Positions 53,706 to 62,031 of a DNA stretch of 64,000 bases are shown here, in pieces. The notes under the pieces were generated by a model. It was not told the origin of the DNA and ran no database searches. It worked only from the letters and a program-made list of their open reading frames with translations. Source of the DNA: Methylocystis silviterrae (GTDB lineage: Bacteria > Pseudomonadota > Alphaproteobacteria > Rhizobiales > Beijerinckiaceae); the NCBI RefSeq assembly GCF_013350005.1, contig NZ_JABVWW010000003.1:186001-250000 (forward strand), given 5' to 3'. The position numbers and the translations under genes are program-made. The stretch's first letter is position 1. Each line of letters starts with the position of its first letter.

Positions 53706-54064
53706 GGCAAATCTCCAAATTGCTGTTTTGGCGTCGCCCTCCCAAAGCCCTTGAAATTGTAGAGCCCAATTCACGGCGAGGAAGATCGCGAGAGAGGTTA
53801 CGTTTCCGGGCTGCTCGTTCTTTCCGCGGTCAGAGCCCTTGCGATCGTCTGCGCGACGGCTTTGGCGTCGGCGCCCGACGGCCGATTGACGAGTCCGCGA
53901 CGGCTCGGGTCATCCTCAAGATCGACATAGGCGGGCGCGGCCACGAATGCGGAGGCGAGCGACGGGCCCAGCGGAGGGTGAGAGAAGCGACCCCTAAAGC
54001 TGCCCCCAGCAAATTTTGCGGGTATTTCCGCGGGCGCCGAATTTTGCGTAACGGATTGCATGAG
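53706..54064. other. Intergenic region left of the mobile segment
   Basis: About 360 bp between the Cys-rich protein gene and the first tRNA-Lys repeat. A leftward open frame at 53798-54076 overlaps the repeat and has no RBS or recognised homology, so it is not called. Nothing else is evident. Confidence 0.35.
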
Positions 54065-54110
54065 TGGTGGGCGCACAAGGGCTCGAACCTTGGACCCGCC
54101 GATTAAGAGT
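54065..54110 (-). repeat. Attachment-site repeat, copy 1 (tRNA-Lys CTT 3' half)
   Basis: Read on the minus strand, these 46 bases are the 3' half of a tRNA-Lys gene from the anticodon loop (ACTCTTAATC) through the T arm to the encoded CCA. The 5' half is absent. The same 46 bases recur at 59172-59217 with one mismatch. Such partial tRNA copies arise when integrative elements insert at the tRNA 3' end. Confidence 0.85.
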
Positions 54111-54209
54111 TATTGGAAATATAAATAAAATCAATATGTTGATAGGTCAGCCCGTGCGCCTTTCATATGAAAGTCAGACGAAAGTCGCACGGATTTTGTC
54201 AGGTCGCGC

Positions 54210-54847
54210 TTAGCTGGCGTCTTCCTCGATCTCGATCTCATAATCGATGACGCCAGCCGGCTGGCACCGCCGCGCCATTGAGATTGATCCCGAGCCATTC
54301 CGCCGCCCCGCGCAGCCGCAGCGGCGCGTTCTGGAAGCTGAACTCCACCGGCTGCGGCTGCGCGCCCGTGCCGACCGCCGGCATGTTCAGGCGCGTCGCG
54401 CCCATCGTTCCGACCGCCGTTCCGAGTGTCGTGTAATTCGCCGTGCCGACCGTCGACACGACGCCGGTCGCGGCGCCATCGGTGGTGTCGAGCTTGACGC
54501 CCGTCACTGCCGTCAGCACGGCTCGAGCCGAGCGTTCCGGCGGTCGAGCGCCGCACGAGCTGCTCCGGCATGTTGCCCTGCGCCGTCGCGACGCCGCCGA
54601 TGCGGATTTTCGTCACCCGCAACGTCTTGGTCGCTGACCCCTGGATCTGGATGACGTCGGTCGGCGTCGCGACGGGCGTGAAGGCGACCCCGGAATAGCG
54701 ATAGGTCGGCCGAGGCACGAAGTCGAGGCCGCCAGCGCCATCGGCCACCAGCATGCGGGAATGCGCGTCATAGGGCGTTTGCTGGAGGGCGACGGCGCTC
54801 CCGGCGAAGAGAAGCGCGAGGCCGCAGATGAGAAGCAGGCGTTTCAT
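54210..54847 (-). pseudogene. Phage virion-type protein, two frameshifts
   Basis: ATG 54847 (AGGAGAC upstream) opens a protein with signal peptide MKRLLLICGLALLFAGSAVA and a conserved middle (IQGSATKTLRVTKIRIGGVA, MPEQLVRRSTAG). Near 54520 the similarity passes to another frame (LTAVTGVKLDTTDGAATGVV, then VEFSFQNAPLRLRGAAEWLG). Near 54264 it passes again, to an end VIDYEIEIEEDAS with TAA at 54210-54212. Two single-base insertions explain both shifts and restore a protein of about 211 residues. The middle resembles small virion-associated proteins of alphaproteobacterial prophages; this is from memory and tentative. Confidence 0.65.
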
Positions 54848-54969
54848 TGATTGTCTCCTGGGAAAGGTTGGACGCGCACGCGCAACCTGGCACAAAATCA
54901 CCACGGCCCATTCGGCTCCTATTTCAAAAATTCGCTCTTGACGCCGAGATACGAAAGCAGCGCCAGGCC

Positions 54970-55218
54970 TCAAATGGTGAGCATCCGGGCTAGAAAATGG
55001 TGAAATCCGCGACGCGCCGTCAGGCGCAAATCGCGGATGAATTCCTGATTCTTGCGGATTTCGGCGCGCTCTCCCGCATCGTGGCAGCGCCAACCCGCCG
55101 TGAGTTCGAGCTTCTTGGCCATCGCCTCGGCCAGCACCGCCGCGCCGGCCTCGCTCTTGAGCGCTTCGATCATGGCGGTGCGAACGTCGTCGCGGGTCAA
55201 ATTTGGAACGGTCACCAC
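54970..55218 (-). CDS. Small prophage protein, unknown
   Basis: 82 residues. Tandem GTG codons at 55218 and 55215 overlap the end of the preceding 44-residue frame, with GAGAGG just upstream. The product is soluble and helical (LTRDDVRTAMIEALKSEAGA, AVLAEAMAKKLELTAGW) with a basic end. No known domain recognised. Gene coupling and orientation place it in the phage-derived operon. Confidence 0.5.
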   Translation of the reverse strand: MVTVPNLTRDDVRTAMIEALKSEAGAAVLAEAMAKKLELTAGWRCHDAGERAEIRKNQEFIRDLRLTARRGFHHFLARMLTI

Positions 55219-55346
55219 GGCGGCCTCTCGGTTTCGCGCATGAAGCAGATGAAAAGGCGCACGAGCAGCTCGGTCGCCAGCAAAGCGAAGACGCCCCACA
55301 TGGCGCGCGAGACAAGCTCCGGCAGCATGTTGGGGTCGAAGTTCAT
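55212..55346 (-). CDS. 44-residue phage membrane protein
   Basis: The frame starts MNFDPNMLPELVSRAMW, passes through one membrane helix (VFALLATELLVRLFICFM) and ends ETERPPW. Its ATG overlaps the Rz1-like stop (ATGA), and its TGA overlaps the next GTG start. The tight coupling on both sides is the best evidence that it is real. It may be part of the lysis set. Confidence 0.55.
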   Translation of the reverse strand: MNFDPNMLPELVSRAMWGVFALLATELLVRLFICFMRETERPPW

Positions 55347-55585
55347 TGCGCGGGTTCTGGCGCGCCGCCGGCGCGGCAGGCGTCGCGGGTCTTTTTGTAA
55401 TCGACGATCATAGCGGCCAGCGGCGAGTTCTTCGGCAGCGTGCGCAGCTGCTTGGCTGCATTTTTCTGCTCTTCGAGCGAATAGGCGACGAGCGGCGGAC
55501 AGCCCCCGCCCGTCGACTGGCAGGCCGCAAGCGCCAGGCTAAAAGCGAGACTAAAAGCCGCCTGCGTCAAGATCCTTGGCGACAT
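55343..55585 (-). CDS. Rz1-like lipoprotein (outer membrane spanin candidate)
   Basis: 80 residues with a lipoprotein signal peptide ending LAAC (Cys22 lipidated) and a short mature region CPPLVAYSLEEQKNAAKQLR that has the proline start and helical body of phage Rz1-type proteins. Its start lies 35 bases inside the end of the upstream membrane-anchored gene, the overlap typical of Rz/Rz1 pairs. Together they should fuse inner and outer membranes in the last step of lysis. Sequence similarity is weak; the call rests on architecture and position. Confidence 0.6.
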   Translation of the reverse strand: MSPRILTQAAFSLAFSLALAACQSTGGGCPPLVAYSLEEQKNAAKQLRTLPKNSPLAAMIVDYKKTRDACRAGGAPEPAQ

Positions 55586-55781
55586 TTTCCACGTCCTTAT
55601 GCTGGGCCATGATTTCGCCCTGACGCTTGGCGACGGCGAGATCGGCTTGCGCGCGTGTCGCGCGCTCGGCCGCCGCGCCGCCTTCGGCGAGCTTGCCGTA
55701 GACGTAGCGACGCAGCGCGTAGACGACGACGCCGGCGACGACGAGCGCCGCGCCGGCGATGAGCGGGCCGTAAGCGCCCAT
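55551..55781 (-). CDS. Rz-like inner membrane spanin candidate
   Basis: 76 residues: an N-terminal membrane anchor (LIAGAALVVAGVVVYALRRY) and a charged helical tail (AERATRAQADLAVAKRQGEI) likely to form a coiled coil. Its ATG overlaps the stop of the preceding gene (TGATG at 55779-55783), and it overlaps the Rz1-like gene downstream. The topology is that of an Rz i-spanin, though it is shorter than lambda Rz. Confidence 0.55.
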   Translation of the reverse strand: MGAYGPLIAGAALVVAGVVVYALRRYVYGKLAEGGAAAERATRAQADLAVAKRQGEIMAQHKDVENVAKDLDAGGF

Positions 55782-56199
55782 CAGGCCTTCGGCTCGTTGG
55801 CGGCGTTGCCCCAGTTCCAGGCGACGGCGTCGATAACCTTGCGGCCGAAGCCCCACCAGGTGCCGCGCGCGCCCTGCGGCAAGGCCGCGCTCAGCGCCGA
55901 CGCGGCGCCGGAGATCGCCAGCGGCGTCGCCACCATCGCCCACATCGACGACCACCAGGGCGCGCCGGGGGCGCCGCGGCGTCAGCGGCTTCCTGCGCGA
56001 AGGCGGGCGTCACGCCGATCAGCGCGCCGATGGAGACATGACCGCCGAAGATCGCGCGGAACACAGCGGCGATGTGATCGAAGGCGACCGTCATCCAGCA
56101 GAACGGCTCAAGCGCCGGCTGGCCGTCGAGCGCAAAAGCCGGCGCGACGAACAGCGTGGCGACCAGCGCAAGAGCGCCAAACAATGCAAGCAGTCTCAT
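55781..56199 (-). pseudogene. Exported phage protein with one frameshift
   Basis: ATG 56199 (AAAGGAGAA upstream) starts MRLLALFGALALVATLFVAP, a signal peptide, then DGQPALEPFCWMTVAFDHIA and a hydrophobic region. At a run of C near 55975 the frame must shift by one base to continue WWSSMWAMVATPLAISGAAS and end WNWGNAANEPKA, whose TGA overlaps the Rz-like start. A one-base deletion in the C run explains this. With two or three hydrophobic segments it may have been a holin or membrane accessory. Confidence 0.55.
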
Positions 56200-56240
56200 A
56201 TGTTTCTCCTTTCAGAGCCGGGAAACCGCCCGGCGGGGGT

Positions 56241-56363
56241 TCAGTGCGGGCTTGCAACGGCTTCGAGCGCCAGCTCGAAAACCACCCCGGCGCCGAGCAG
56301 GACGATCGCCGCCACAAAGGCGAAAAGGATCAGGCAGGCGATGAGCTTTGCGAGATCGAACAT
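56241..56363 (-). CDS. 40-residue membrane protein (holin candidate)
   Basis: The frame starts MFDLAKLIACLILFAFVAAI and continues with one long membrane helix, ending ELALEAVASPH. It starts just 3 bp after the endolysin stop. A tiny single-helix protein next to an endolysin is a reasonable pinholin/holin candidate, but there is no family evidence. Confidence 0.5.
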   Translation of the reverse strand: MFDLAKLIACLILFAFVAAIVLLGAGVVFELALEAVASPH

Positions 56364-56366
56364 CGC

Positions 56367-56882
56367 TCAGCCCAACCGCGCGAATTGAAAATGCATGCCG
56401 TCGCAGGCGCGCTCGTCGAGACTGTCGCCGTCGCCGTCCCAGTCGCCGCCCCAGACGCCGCCGAGCGCGAGGAACGGCTTCACGACCTGTTCGCGCAGCG
56501 TCTCGAAATGCGGCGTGCGGTCATATTGGCCGTTGCGCGGCGCGTCGAAATCGACGGCGCAACCCCAGGTGTGCATCGACAGCGTCCTGCCGCCGCGCAT
56601 GGCGCGGAAATTATAGCCGCCGGCGGTGTTGTCCATGCCCCAGTCTTTGATGATTTTGCGGTCCTTGCCGGCGTCGGACCAGACGGCTTCGACCCACGCC
56701 ATGAAGGCGTCGGCGCATTTTTTGTGGACGCGCAGCCGCATCGACTTGCCGAGAAAGAAGATCGGGAACGGCGGCGTGACATAGGTGAGGTTCTTCGCCT
56801 CCCACGACGCGCTCGCCAGGCCGTTGCGCCCGCGCGGATCACCATAGAACGCGTTGCACTCGGATTGTTTCGGCCAAGGCAT
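56367..56882 (-). CDS. M15-type peptidoglycan peptidase (phage endolysin)
   Basis: 171 residues, AGGAGGG upstream of ATG 56882. The metal-binding motif of M15 D-Ala-D-Ala carboxypeptidase-like enzymes is clear: SMHTWGCAVDFDAPRNG (His and Asp ligands) and DGMHFQF (second His) near the end. It should cut peptide cross-links in the cell wall. No signal peptide, so release would need a holin, in line with the small membrane proteins downstream. First gene of the leftward lysis operon. Confidence 0.82.
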   Translation of the reverse strand: MPWPKQSECNAFYGDPRGRNGLASASWEAKNLTYVTPPFPIFFLGKSMRLRVHKKCADAFMAWVEAVWSDAGKDRKIIKDWGMDNTAGGYNFRAMRGGRTLSMHTWGCAVDFDAPRNGQYDRTPHFETLREQVVKPFLALGGVWGGDWDGDGDSLDERACDGMHFQFARLG

Positions 56883-57138
56883 CGGACGCCCTCCTGATTT
56901 GCGCCAGCTTAGGCGCGCGGGAGGGGCGTCAATTCAGGGTCAGGGGCCGTTCTAGCAGTTTTGAGTCGAGCTATGCTCAGGGCGAGGGCGCACAGGCGCG
57001 GCAGAGATATGCCCGGCATGGCGGGTGGGAGGCTAGGCACGATGATGCGCGCCGGCTCGCGGCGCGGCGCGCTGCACAGATATCAGCGTCAGTCGATCGG
57101 GAGGCGGCCCGTCTGTCAGTTGCGCAGGCGCTGGCGCG

Positions 57139-57883
57139 TCAGGCCCAAGCCTTATCTTCGCAAAGAGCGCTTGAGCTTCTCACAAAAACAAAATCGCCGT
57201 GGCGCGGCCTGTTATCGCGAGGCCTCGGATATATCGAAGCGATGTCGTAAAGTTCAAAACCAGCATCATCAAAAAACTGAACTAATTGAGCTATGGTCGG
57301 CTGATAGGATTTCGCATAAAATGCAACTTCGATAAGCACGACCTCGATATTGCGCAGAGATTCGCGGCCACCCTTCAGAGCTTCCAGCTCCCATCCTTGT
57401 AAATCGAGCTTCAGCAGTGCGCGATCATCTCGCCGCAACCAACTTGCAAAGACATCGTCCAATGCGATCGTCGGAACCGAGACACTTGAAGGAGTCGCAA
57501 ACTCTTCAACATAAGCGCCTGTCGTTACCGCGACAGGATCAACCACAAAATGCACGTTTTCGTCGCTCTTCGCGCTCATCGCTGCAGCGTGATACACAAA
57601 CCCTCTTTGTTGTAGCCAAGGATTCAAGCGCTGGCGCACAGGCCGGCTGAGGGTCAAACATATGAATTTTCAGGTTCGGCCCGAAAATCTCATCGGCAAG
57701 CAGCGAAAAACTGCCCACATTTGCGCCGCCGTCCGCAACGACCTTCGGCGCGTATCCTCGTCGCTTGAGCGCTCTGAGCGTTTCCTCGATCGCCTCAAAG
57801 CGATTATAATCTGCAGCGCGAATGATCTTATATGGGGTTTTACGAAGAAACGCCCTAATCGAAGCTTTCAACTTTCTCAACAT
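57139..57883 (-). pseudogene. FkbM-family methyltransferase, frameshifted
   Basis: The N-terminal part from ATG 57883 has the SAM-binding motif VVADGGANVGSFSLLADEIF and FGPNLKIHMFDPQPA. Near 57605 the match moves one base into the next frame (RGFVYHAAAMSAKSDENVHF), and continues PTIALDDVFASWLRRDDRAL, LLKLDLQGWELEALKGG and IEVVLIEVAFYAKSY to the stop at 57139. A single inserted base explains it. Intact, it would be an FkbM O-methyltransferase of about 245 residues, a family usually acting on sugars or polyketides. Confidence 0.75.
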
Positions 57884-57998
57884 TACTTGCCCCTATGATT
57901 TTCGTGATGAGTCTATCGCTACCATGGATCACGGAGAATTAGATGGCAACATGGCGTAATCGCCTGCCGCGGGTTCCGCCCCCGAGGGAGCGGATCGT

Positions 57999-58310
57999 TC
58001 AGCCTCTGGACGTCGCCCCGCCCTCAACTACAGGCTGCGCCGCCAACCCCATAGACTCCGACCCGCACATCAAGACGATGAACTTGAAATCCGGAAGAAA
58101 CTCGACGATTAACCCCGTCTCTTTGAAGTCGAGAAGGGCGGCGTTGACGTCTTCGACCGGCACGTTGGCACGCACCGCGATCGAATTGACGTCAGGGAAG
58201 CAAACCGCTTCCGGAGAGCCGCTATCAGTCGCCAGCAGCATCAAAACCAGCTTCGCTGCCGCCCCCCGCGTGGGCCGCTTCTCCGCCCAAGAAAGCGCAT
58301 TCAAATTCAT
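57999..58310 (-). CDS. Phage replication-type helix-turn-helix protein
   Basis: 103 residues from ATG 58310 (AGGAGAA upstream). The pattern NALSWAEKRPTRGAAAKLVLMLLAT, then FPDVNSIAVRANVPVEDVNA and ALLDFKETGLIVEF resembles the N-terminal winged-helix domain of phage replication initiators (HTH_36 type). The protein ends soon after the HTH, so it may be a short regulator or a truncated initiator. Confidence 0.5.
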   Translation of the reverse strand: MNLNALSWAEKRPTRGAAAKLVLMLLATDSGSPEAVCFPDVNSIAVRANVPVEDVNAALLDFKETGLIVEFLPDFKFIVLMCGSESMGLAAQPVVEGGATSRG

Positions 58311-58339
58311 TTCATTTCTCCTTTGAGCTTTGTTTCATC

Positions 58340-58525
58340 TTAGCCGGCCGCGACGATCATCCATCGCGACACGAAGCCAGTGCTGCTGATAAATCCGGTG
58401 TCTTTCAATCTTGCCCACTTGCCGGCACCGGCGGGGAGGATAGCCGTTCCAAGCGCGCTGCCCGCCAGAGGCTCGACGTTCGCCGAGGCTGAACTTAGCG
58501 TAAAAGCGCATGTGCTGCGCATCAA
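58340..58525 (-). pseudogene. Phage structural-protein fragment
   Basis: The frame LLMRSTCAFTLSSASANVEP to SSTGFVSRWMIVAAG ends at TAA 58340. In the same frame without a start codon it can be read upstream to about 58640 (ITATTSTAYEGNEVIIWAGS, GTITLPTP), where it is closed by a TAA. The Gly/Thr-rich beta composition resembles phage tail or virion repeats. With no start or RBS it is probably the 3' remnant of a larger gene. Confidence 0.4.
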
Positions 58526-58639
58526 GAGAGGTCGACCTCTGCCTGTCGGAGTTGGCAGCGTAATCGTTCCGTTCGCCGAGCCCGCCCATATGATGACCTC
58601 GTTGCCTTCATATGCTGTGCTCGTCGTTGCGGTAATTCT

Positions 58640-59171
58640 TCTGGGCAGATCTTATCGATGCCGAATTTCGCTCAGACCCTATGAGCGTGCAATGTTTTGA
58701 TCTTCGAATTGTTGAACGCGTTCGGCAATGCGTTGCGAGTAGAGAGCAATTTGAGAAGAACAATCCGATCTATAGGATTTGTCCCGGCGGCTCGACAAGG
58801 AAGGGGTGAGGGTGTGACGCTTTCTTCGAACAGCGCTCACGAAAGTTCAGGGCTTACGGCGTCTAGCGAAGAGGAAATGCACGCCTTGGACAGCCTCGCG
58901 CCAGACGCCGCGAATTGCTGAACTATGCCAGCGAGAATTATTCGGCCTTGCAGATCACCAGAGCCAAAGCCGACGGGAGCAGCGGCGGCGCGGTTCCGCC
59001 CCAATGAGCGGCAAGCGCTACTGGAAGCGATCGCGAAACGCGAAGCAGCAATCCCGCCTTTGAAAATTGTCGATCGAACAAAAGTCGCACGTGCGACTTT
59101 GCGACCCCTCGTACGCGGTCGCATGTTCTCGCGACGTTCCGCCTGATAGCGCCTCAAATCTCTGATTTTAT
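58640..59171. other. Non-coding or degenerate part of the mobile segment
   Basis: About 530 bp with no gene that I can support. Short frames exist on both strands (for example 58925-59146) without RBS or recognised motifs. It ends at the second tRNA-Lys repeat. Confidence 0.4.
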
Positions 59172-59217
59172 TGGTGGGCGCACAAGGGCTCGAACCTTGG
59201 ACCCGCTGATTAAGAGT
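59172..59217 (-). repeat. Attachment-site repeat, copy 2 (tRNA-Lys CTT 3' half)
   Basis: Same 46 bases as 54065-54110, with T instead of C at one position; this copy pairs better in the tRNA fold (CAGCGGG). The sequence right of it (CTCACCCATGGC) does not continue as a tRNA 5' half. It lies 128 bp upstream of the integrase gene, the usual place for an att site. Confidence 0.85.
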
Positions 59218-59344
59218 CTCACCCATGGCTATTCTACGCTATCCGTTCTTACGCCATTCTGCGATAATATCCTGATTATAATTGACATTATGCGCGAGGT
59301 GCTTTCCCATTGCCGTCGGCGATATTCTTTCTGGTGGTCACCAT

Positions 59345-60609
59345 ATGGTCACCAAAGGAAGCCCGATGATAGTGCGGATTGCGAAGCTGACAAAGCGGAT
59401 TGTCGACACGGCGCAGCCTGAGCCTGAACGTTATGTAGTCTGGGACAGTACGTTGAAAGGCTTTGGGCTTAGGGTTGAGCCGTCAGGGACAAAGACGTTT
59501 CTTGTCCGATATCGCATTGCGGGTCGGAAGCGCTTTCTCGCGGTGGGCCGGTTCGGACATTTAACGCCGGAGCAGGCGAGGGGGTTGGCTCAGGCAACTC
59601 TTGCCGATGTGCGTCGCGGCAGTGACCCTGCAGAAGAACGTCGTGGTGAGCGAGCGGCAATCACTGTCGACGAACTGGCAAGGAGATTTCTCGCCGAGCA
59701 CATCGACCCGAAGCGGAAGGGCACGACGGCGGCTCACTACCGCAGCCTGATAGAACGCTATGTCTTGCCCAAACATGGGCCCCGGAAGGCGCATGATTTC
59801 GCCCGGTCCGAACTCGCGCGTTTACATTTGTCGATGCGAGACCATCCGTATCAGGCCAATCGGCTGCTCGCGGTCGCAAGCATGTATTCTTCGCGGAGCG
59901 GCTTGGACTAGTCGCAGATGGATGTAATCCCGCTGCTCGGATTGAGCGGTTTCCAGAAGCGCGGCGGGAGCCCTTCCTAACGACGGAGGAGTTGGCGCGG
60001 CTCGGAGAAGCTCTTCGTCGATTTGAGAACGACCGGCGATTTCGAGAGGGGATTGCGGCGCTACGGCTCCTGCTATTTACCGGCGCGCGCTTGCGCGAAA
60101 TTCTTCACCTTCGTTGGGAACATGTCGATATGGAGCGGGGCTTGCTGCTCCTGCCCGATTCCAAGACCGGCAAGAAAACGATCTTCCTTAACGCGCCAGC
60201 ACTGGCGGTGCTGCGCTCGCTGGAGCGGGTCGGAGAATGCGTCATACCTGGCGCGGACCCGAGTCTGCCGCGAGCGGATCTCAAGAAGCCGTTGGCGGCA
60301 GTGACGGAGGCCGCCACTCTTCCGGGGCTGCGCATTCATGACCTGCGCCACTCTTTCGCCAGTGTCGGCGCCGGAGCAGGGCTTGGCTTGCCAATCGTCG
60401 GCAAGCTCCTCGGCCATATGCAGGCTTCGACGACTAACCGCTACGCGCATCTCGACGCCGATCCGGTCCGGCGCGCAGCGGATACGATCGGTGAGACCAT
60501 TGCTGCAGAGCTTAACAAAAGCTGTGATAGGGGTCCAAGTTTAAAATCGGATGCTAACCACTTATCGATTCAAGTTCGCAGGCGAGCTGAGGTTGTCGGA
60601 GAAGAATAG
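59345..60609 (+). pseudogene. Tyrosine integrase, frameshifted
   Basis: ATG 59345 or 59366 (AAAGGAAG upstream) begins an N-terminal arm-binding domain of the P4/DUF4102 type (WDSTLKGFGLRVEPSGTKTF) and a core-binding domain up to AVAS. At about 59883 one base is missing; the reading resumes VFFAERLGLVADGCNPAARI and runs to the stop at 60609. The catalytic domain is complete: Arg in GARLREILHLRWEHV, Lys in PDSKTGKK, His-x-x-Arg in IHDLRHSFASVG, His in LLGHMQASTTNRYAHL and the Tyr in the same motif. Intact it would be about 421 residues. The adjacent tRNA-Lys repeat is its probable attachment site. Confidence 0.85.
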
Positions 60610-61025
60610 CGGAGGTCCACTACCGCCGATCCCGCGACTGAAACCATTGGCATTTTCACGTTCGCTCGCATAGCCGGTCAAAACGCCTGACAGGGTGGCG
60701 GACGCGCCGGGCACCGCCACCAATCTGTTCATTCGGTTACCTTGAGAGTCAGAAGCTAAACTTGTGCGATTAATCGACCGCAAAATGCATCCGATATGCG
60801 CACATTATCGGACATGCGGGAGAGACGACAAGCGCGGCGGATCGGGCGTGAAATCGAGTGACAAAGCGCCGCTTTCGATTACGATTTTGAGATGCTGGAA
60901 ATCGATTAGGCCGCCGTTTTTGACGCGCAATCGTCGTCGACTGGGGCGCGCAAACGGCGCGCATCAAGAGGCTGCGCGCGCTTGACAGATACGAGAATTC
61001 CCAAAGAAATCCAGGCGTTTCCGTC
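60610..61025. other. 416-bp region between integrase and DUF1403 genes
   Basis: No gene is called. A leftward frame at 60562-60783 overlaps the integrase end and lacks recognised similarity. An in-frame piece at 60981-61060 (IPKEIQAFPSWARLRTPPVA) may be the true N-terminus of the next gene, in a shifted frame. Confidence 0.35.
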
Positions 61026-62015
61026 TTGGGCGCGGCTCCGAACGCCGCCCGTTGCTCTGGCGCCGATCTATCGTGCGCCGGCAAAGACTCCGGCGATGTT
61101 TTGAGCGTCGGCAAAAGCGGCGGGGGAGGCGGCGACGAACCCGTTTTCGCCGGCGCGCTGCGTCATCGCCTCGCCTTGCGCGCCGGCGCCGCCAGCGCCG
61201 CCCTTGCGCGTCTCCGCGAAGATGAGGGCGCGTTACGTGACGCGCAGCATCTTGCCGGCGTTGACGCCGCACTGAGCCCGGGCGCACGCCTGCATCGGCT
61301 GTGGCGCCTGTTCGCAACACGTCCAACGCGGTTCGATGCGCGCGTGTTGCGTGTCGCCGCCGATTGTCTCGACCTGCCGCCCGACATCGACTGCGATGCG
61401 CTTATCGCCGCTGCGCATGAGACAATGGGTGAAACGCCGCTTGCCGCGGCGACGCGCGTTAGCGCGGAAACGCTACGCGTGCTGAATGACGCTTCCCCGA
61501 TCGACGTCGAGATTTTCGCTTTGTGGCTCGCCGATCTCGTCCTGGCGCAACAGCTGCGATGGGACGCGCCGCTGCCGCTGCTCGCAACGATGATCGCGCA
61601 TCCTTCAGTGCGAAATGCGTCCTCTGGCGGCGCTTCCAACAGCGCCGCCGATGTTTCGAGCGGCGCAGGAAACATCCGCGCCGCATTGGGGCGCCGACCC
61701 AGGCTAGGCGACGCCGATTGGTCCCTAAGCGTGATGCGGGCGTATGCGCGGGCGGCGCAAGAGACTTATGCGCTGGCGGGCGAGTTGTCGCGACGCGCGG
61801 AAACATTGCTGCGCGCCGCGCCAAAATTGCGCGCGAAAAAGGCGACGCGCGTTGTCGATCTTCTGCTGGCGGATGATTGCGTTTCTGCGTCGCGCGCCGC
61901 GAAAACGGCGGGGCTATCGGATCGCGCCGCGCGGCGGCTCTTCGATCGACTCAGCGAACTTGGCGCCGTGCGCGAACTTACTGGCCGCGCAAATTTTCGG
62001 CTCTACGGACTGTGA
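61026..62015 (+). CDS. DUF1403 family protein
   Basis: 329 residues from a TTG. The body matches what I know of DUF1403: FAGALRHRLALRAGAASAAL, EIFALWLADLVLAQQLRWD, LRAKKATRVVDLLLADDCVS, and a closing SDRAARRLFDRLSELGAVRE with GRANFRLYGL. The last 60 residues look like a winged helix. The beginning is uncertain: a typical N-terminal piece (PSWARLRTPP) lies just upstream in another frame, so a frameshift or mis-set start is possible. These genes are usually found beside integrases and ScpB-like genes on alphaproteobacterial islands. Function unknown. Confidence 0.72.
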   Translation: MGAAPNAARCSGADLSCAGKDSGDVLSVGKSGGGGGDEPVFAGALRHRLALRAGAASAALARLREDEGALRDAQHLAGVDAALSPGARLHRLWRLFATRPTRFDARVLRVAADCLDLPPDIDCDALIAAAHETMGETPLAAATRVSAETLRVLNDASPIDVEIFALWLADLVLAQQLRWDAPLPLLATMIAHPSVRNASSGGASNSAADVSSGAGNIRAALGRRPRLGDADWSLSVMRAYARAAQETYALAGELSRRAETLLRAAPKLRAKKATRVVDLLLADDCVSASRAAKTAGLSDRAARRLFDRLSELGAVRELTGRANFRLYGL

Positions 62016-62031
62016 CGAGAGGATCGTCGAC

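Noticed and set aside
53798..54076. Leftward 92-codon frame ending ALTAERTSSPET
   Set aside because: Starts inside the tRNA-Lys repeat, lacks an RBS and has no recognised similarity.
58925..59146. Rightward 73-codon frame containing RFRPNERQALLEAIAKREAA
   Set aside because: Helical-looking segment, but no RBS and no family. It overlaps an equally open antisense frame.
59172..59260. A complete tRNA-Lys gene at the second repeat
   Set aside because: Only the 3' half folds. The sequence after the anticodon loop (CTCACCCATGG) does not form the D arm or acceptor 5' strand.
60562..60783. Leftward 73-codon frame after the integrase
   Set aside because: Overlaps the integrase end, with low-complexity composition and no recognised motif.
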